A stretch of DNA of 12,176 nucleotides, taken from positions 1 to 12,176 of the forward strand of contig JAADFA010000022.1 in assembly GCA_013153135.1 (NCBI GenBank), written 5' to 3'. Of the stretch, positions 11,428-12,176 are shown in pieces (within the stretch, counting starts at the first letter, position 1; each line of letters starts with the position of its first letter). The translations under genes and the position numbers were made by a program. The notes below the pieces were generated by a model. It was not told the origin of the DNA, did no database searches, and saw nothing but the letters and a program-made list of their open reading frames with translations. The DNA comes from Chloroflexota bacterium (lineage in GTDB: Bacteria > Chloroflexota > Anaerolineae > Anaerolineales > DRMV01).

Positions 11428-12176
11428 TTACTCCGTTCGCCCGCGAGGGCGGCCCAGGCCGTGGCGTACGGCCTGCACGAGCGCGTCGGTTTCCACGTGG
11501 GGCAGGCGGTAACAAGGCAAGCCCAGGTAGTGGGCCAAAGTTTGCGCTAAGCCGCGGTCGAATTGAGGATGCTCCAGGTTGATGACCAACCCCTGGATAT
11601 CTTGCTGTGCGAGCCGCGCGGCCATTCGGTACGCGTCATCCAAAGGGTCGTGGCCGGGGACCAAGGGCACGTTCCCCGCGCCGTCGGTCAGCAGGACCAC
11701 AAAGGGCTGGACGTCGGGGTAGGCCAGGCGTTGGCGCTGGATGACTTCGAGGGTGCGTTGCAGCCCCGCGGCCAGGGGGGTCTTGCCACCTACGGGCAGA
11801 TCCGCGAGGGCGTGGCGGGCCAGGGCTACCGAGCGCGTCGGCGGCAGCACTACGGTCGCGTCATCCCGGCGAAAGGTGATCATCGCGACCCAATCCCGGC
11901 GTTGGTAGGCCTCGGTGAGCAGACGTAAAACCGCACCTTTCGCGGCCTCCATGCGCTGCGCGACGGCCATGGACCACGAACCATCGACCACGAAGAGCAC
12001 CAGGTAGGCCTGTTGCGTAATGCGCACTTTTTCGCGCAGGTCGTCTTTATGCAGGCGCAACGGCCGGGTTTGAGGTCCCCGTGCTGCGGCCGCGCGCAGG
12101 GTCGCGTCCAGCGCCAGGTCGTGCACGCGGCCGCGGGGACGTCGGGCGCGGATGTAACGCCCTCGCGGGCGCTGGC
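11428..12176 (-). CDS. Magnesium-chelatase subunit D-type VWA protein (C-terminal part, runs off right edge)
   Basis: The frame is open from the right edge to a TAA at 11428-11430, giving 248 visible residues. It starts within a basic stretch (RGRYIRARRPRGR), followed by VHDLALDATLRAAAARG. This is the junction between the linker and the integrin-like domain of BchD/ChlD proteins. The VWA domain then shows a complete metal-ion-dependent adhesion site: DGSWS (complement of 11971-11985), the conserved threonine in GGKTPLAAGL, and VVLLTDGAGNVPL. RRDWVAMITFR and LPPTRSVALARHAL also match subunit D. Such proteins work with an AAA+ partner to insert metal into tetrapyrroles, either Mg for chlorophyll or, in many non-phototrophs, Co with a CobN-type subunit. 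The AAA+ part would lie beyond the right edge. Which metal is involved cannot be told, so no symbol is assigned. Confidence 0.88.
   Translation of the reverse strand, partial: QRPRGRYIRARRPRGRVHDLALDATLRAAAARGPQTRPLRLHKDDLREKVRITQQAYLVLFVVDGSWSMAVAQRMEAAKGAVLRLLTEAYQRRDWVAMITFRRDDATVVLPPTRSVALARHALADLPVGGKTPLAAGLQRTLEVIQRQRLAYPDVQPFVVLLTDGAGNVPLVPGHDPLDDAYRMAARLAQQDIQGLVINLEHPQFDRGLAQTLAHYLGLPCYRLPHVETDALVQAVRHGLGRPRGRTE

Overview
The window looks like chromosomal DNA of a GC-rich bacterium, most likely a member of the Chloroflexota (Anaerolineae or Ardenticatenia-like). This is inferred from the combination of a SpoVS-family protein, a glucosyl-3-phosphoglycerate synthase, a magnesium-chelatase-type VWA protein, Lon, and sigma70-like promoters with AGGAGG ribosome binding sites. 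No mobile element, CRISPR array or phage gene was seen, so the gene content reads as core chromosome. The most unusual stretch is a roughly 600-base region with a promoter and a terminator but no convincing gene.

Left part (1-4513). A partial cstA (peptide/carbon-starvation transporter) runs off the left edge on the minus strand. It is divergent from a plus-strand pair: a nucleoside 2-deoxyribosyltransferase-family gene (1015-1437) and lon (1499-3994). The divergent intergenic region holds a good cstA promoter, a perfect 9-bp inverted repeat just downstream of it, two further palindromes, and a tiny frame with an ideal ribosome binding site. lon converges on a minus-strand spoVS (4133-4513); both proteins end in acidic tails.

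Middle (4514-6670). On the minus strand, a promoter with TTGACG and TATAAT boxes drives tRNA-Gly(TCC) and a CAT-anticodon tRNA, probably tRNA-Ile2. A textbook terminator separates them from a HAD phosphatase gene (4721-5518), which is followed by spoVS. Back to back with the tRNA promoter, a plus-strand promoter (TTGACA, 17 bases, TAAACT) fires into 5972-6555. That stretch has an early terminator-like hairpin near 6110 and a strong terminator at 6521-6554, so it is a candidate structured RNA or regulated leader.

Right part (6670-12176). All genes are on the minus strand. In transcription order they are: the C-terminal part of a magnesium-chelatase D-type VWA protein (partial at the right edge), a NYN-domain putative nuclease, a 94-residue protein with an octa-arginine tail, sufS, and a fusion of universal-stress-protein domains to glucosyl-3-phosphoglycerate synthase. 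The last three are spaced 9 and 31 bases apart and probably form one operon behind a promoter at about 10186-10194. The fusion links compatible-solute synthesis (glucosylglycerate) to a stress or nucleotide-sensing module. The nearby HAD phosphatase could in principle supply the dephosphorylation step, but that is only a guess.
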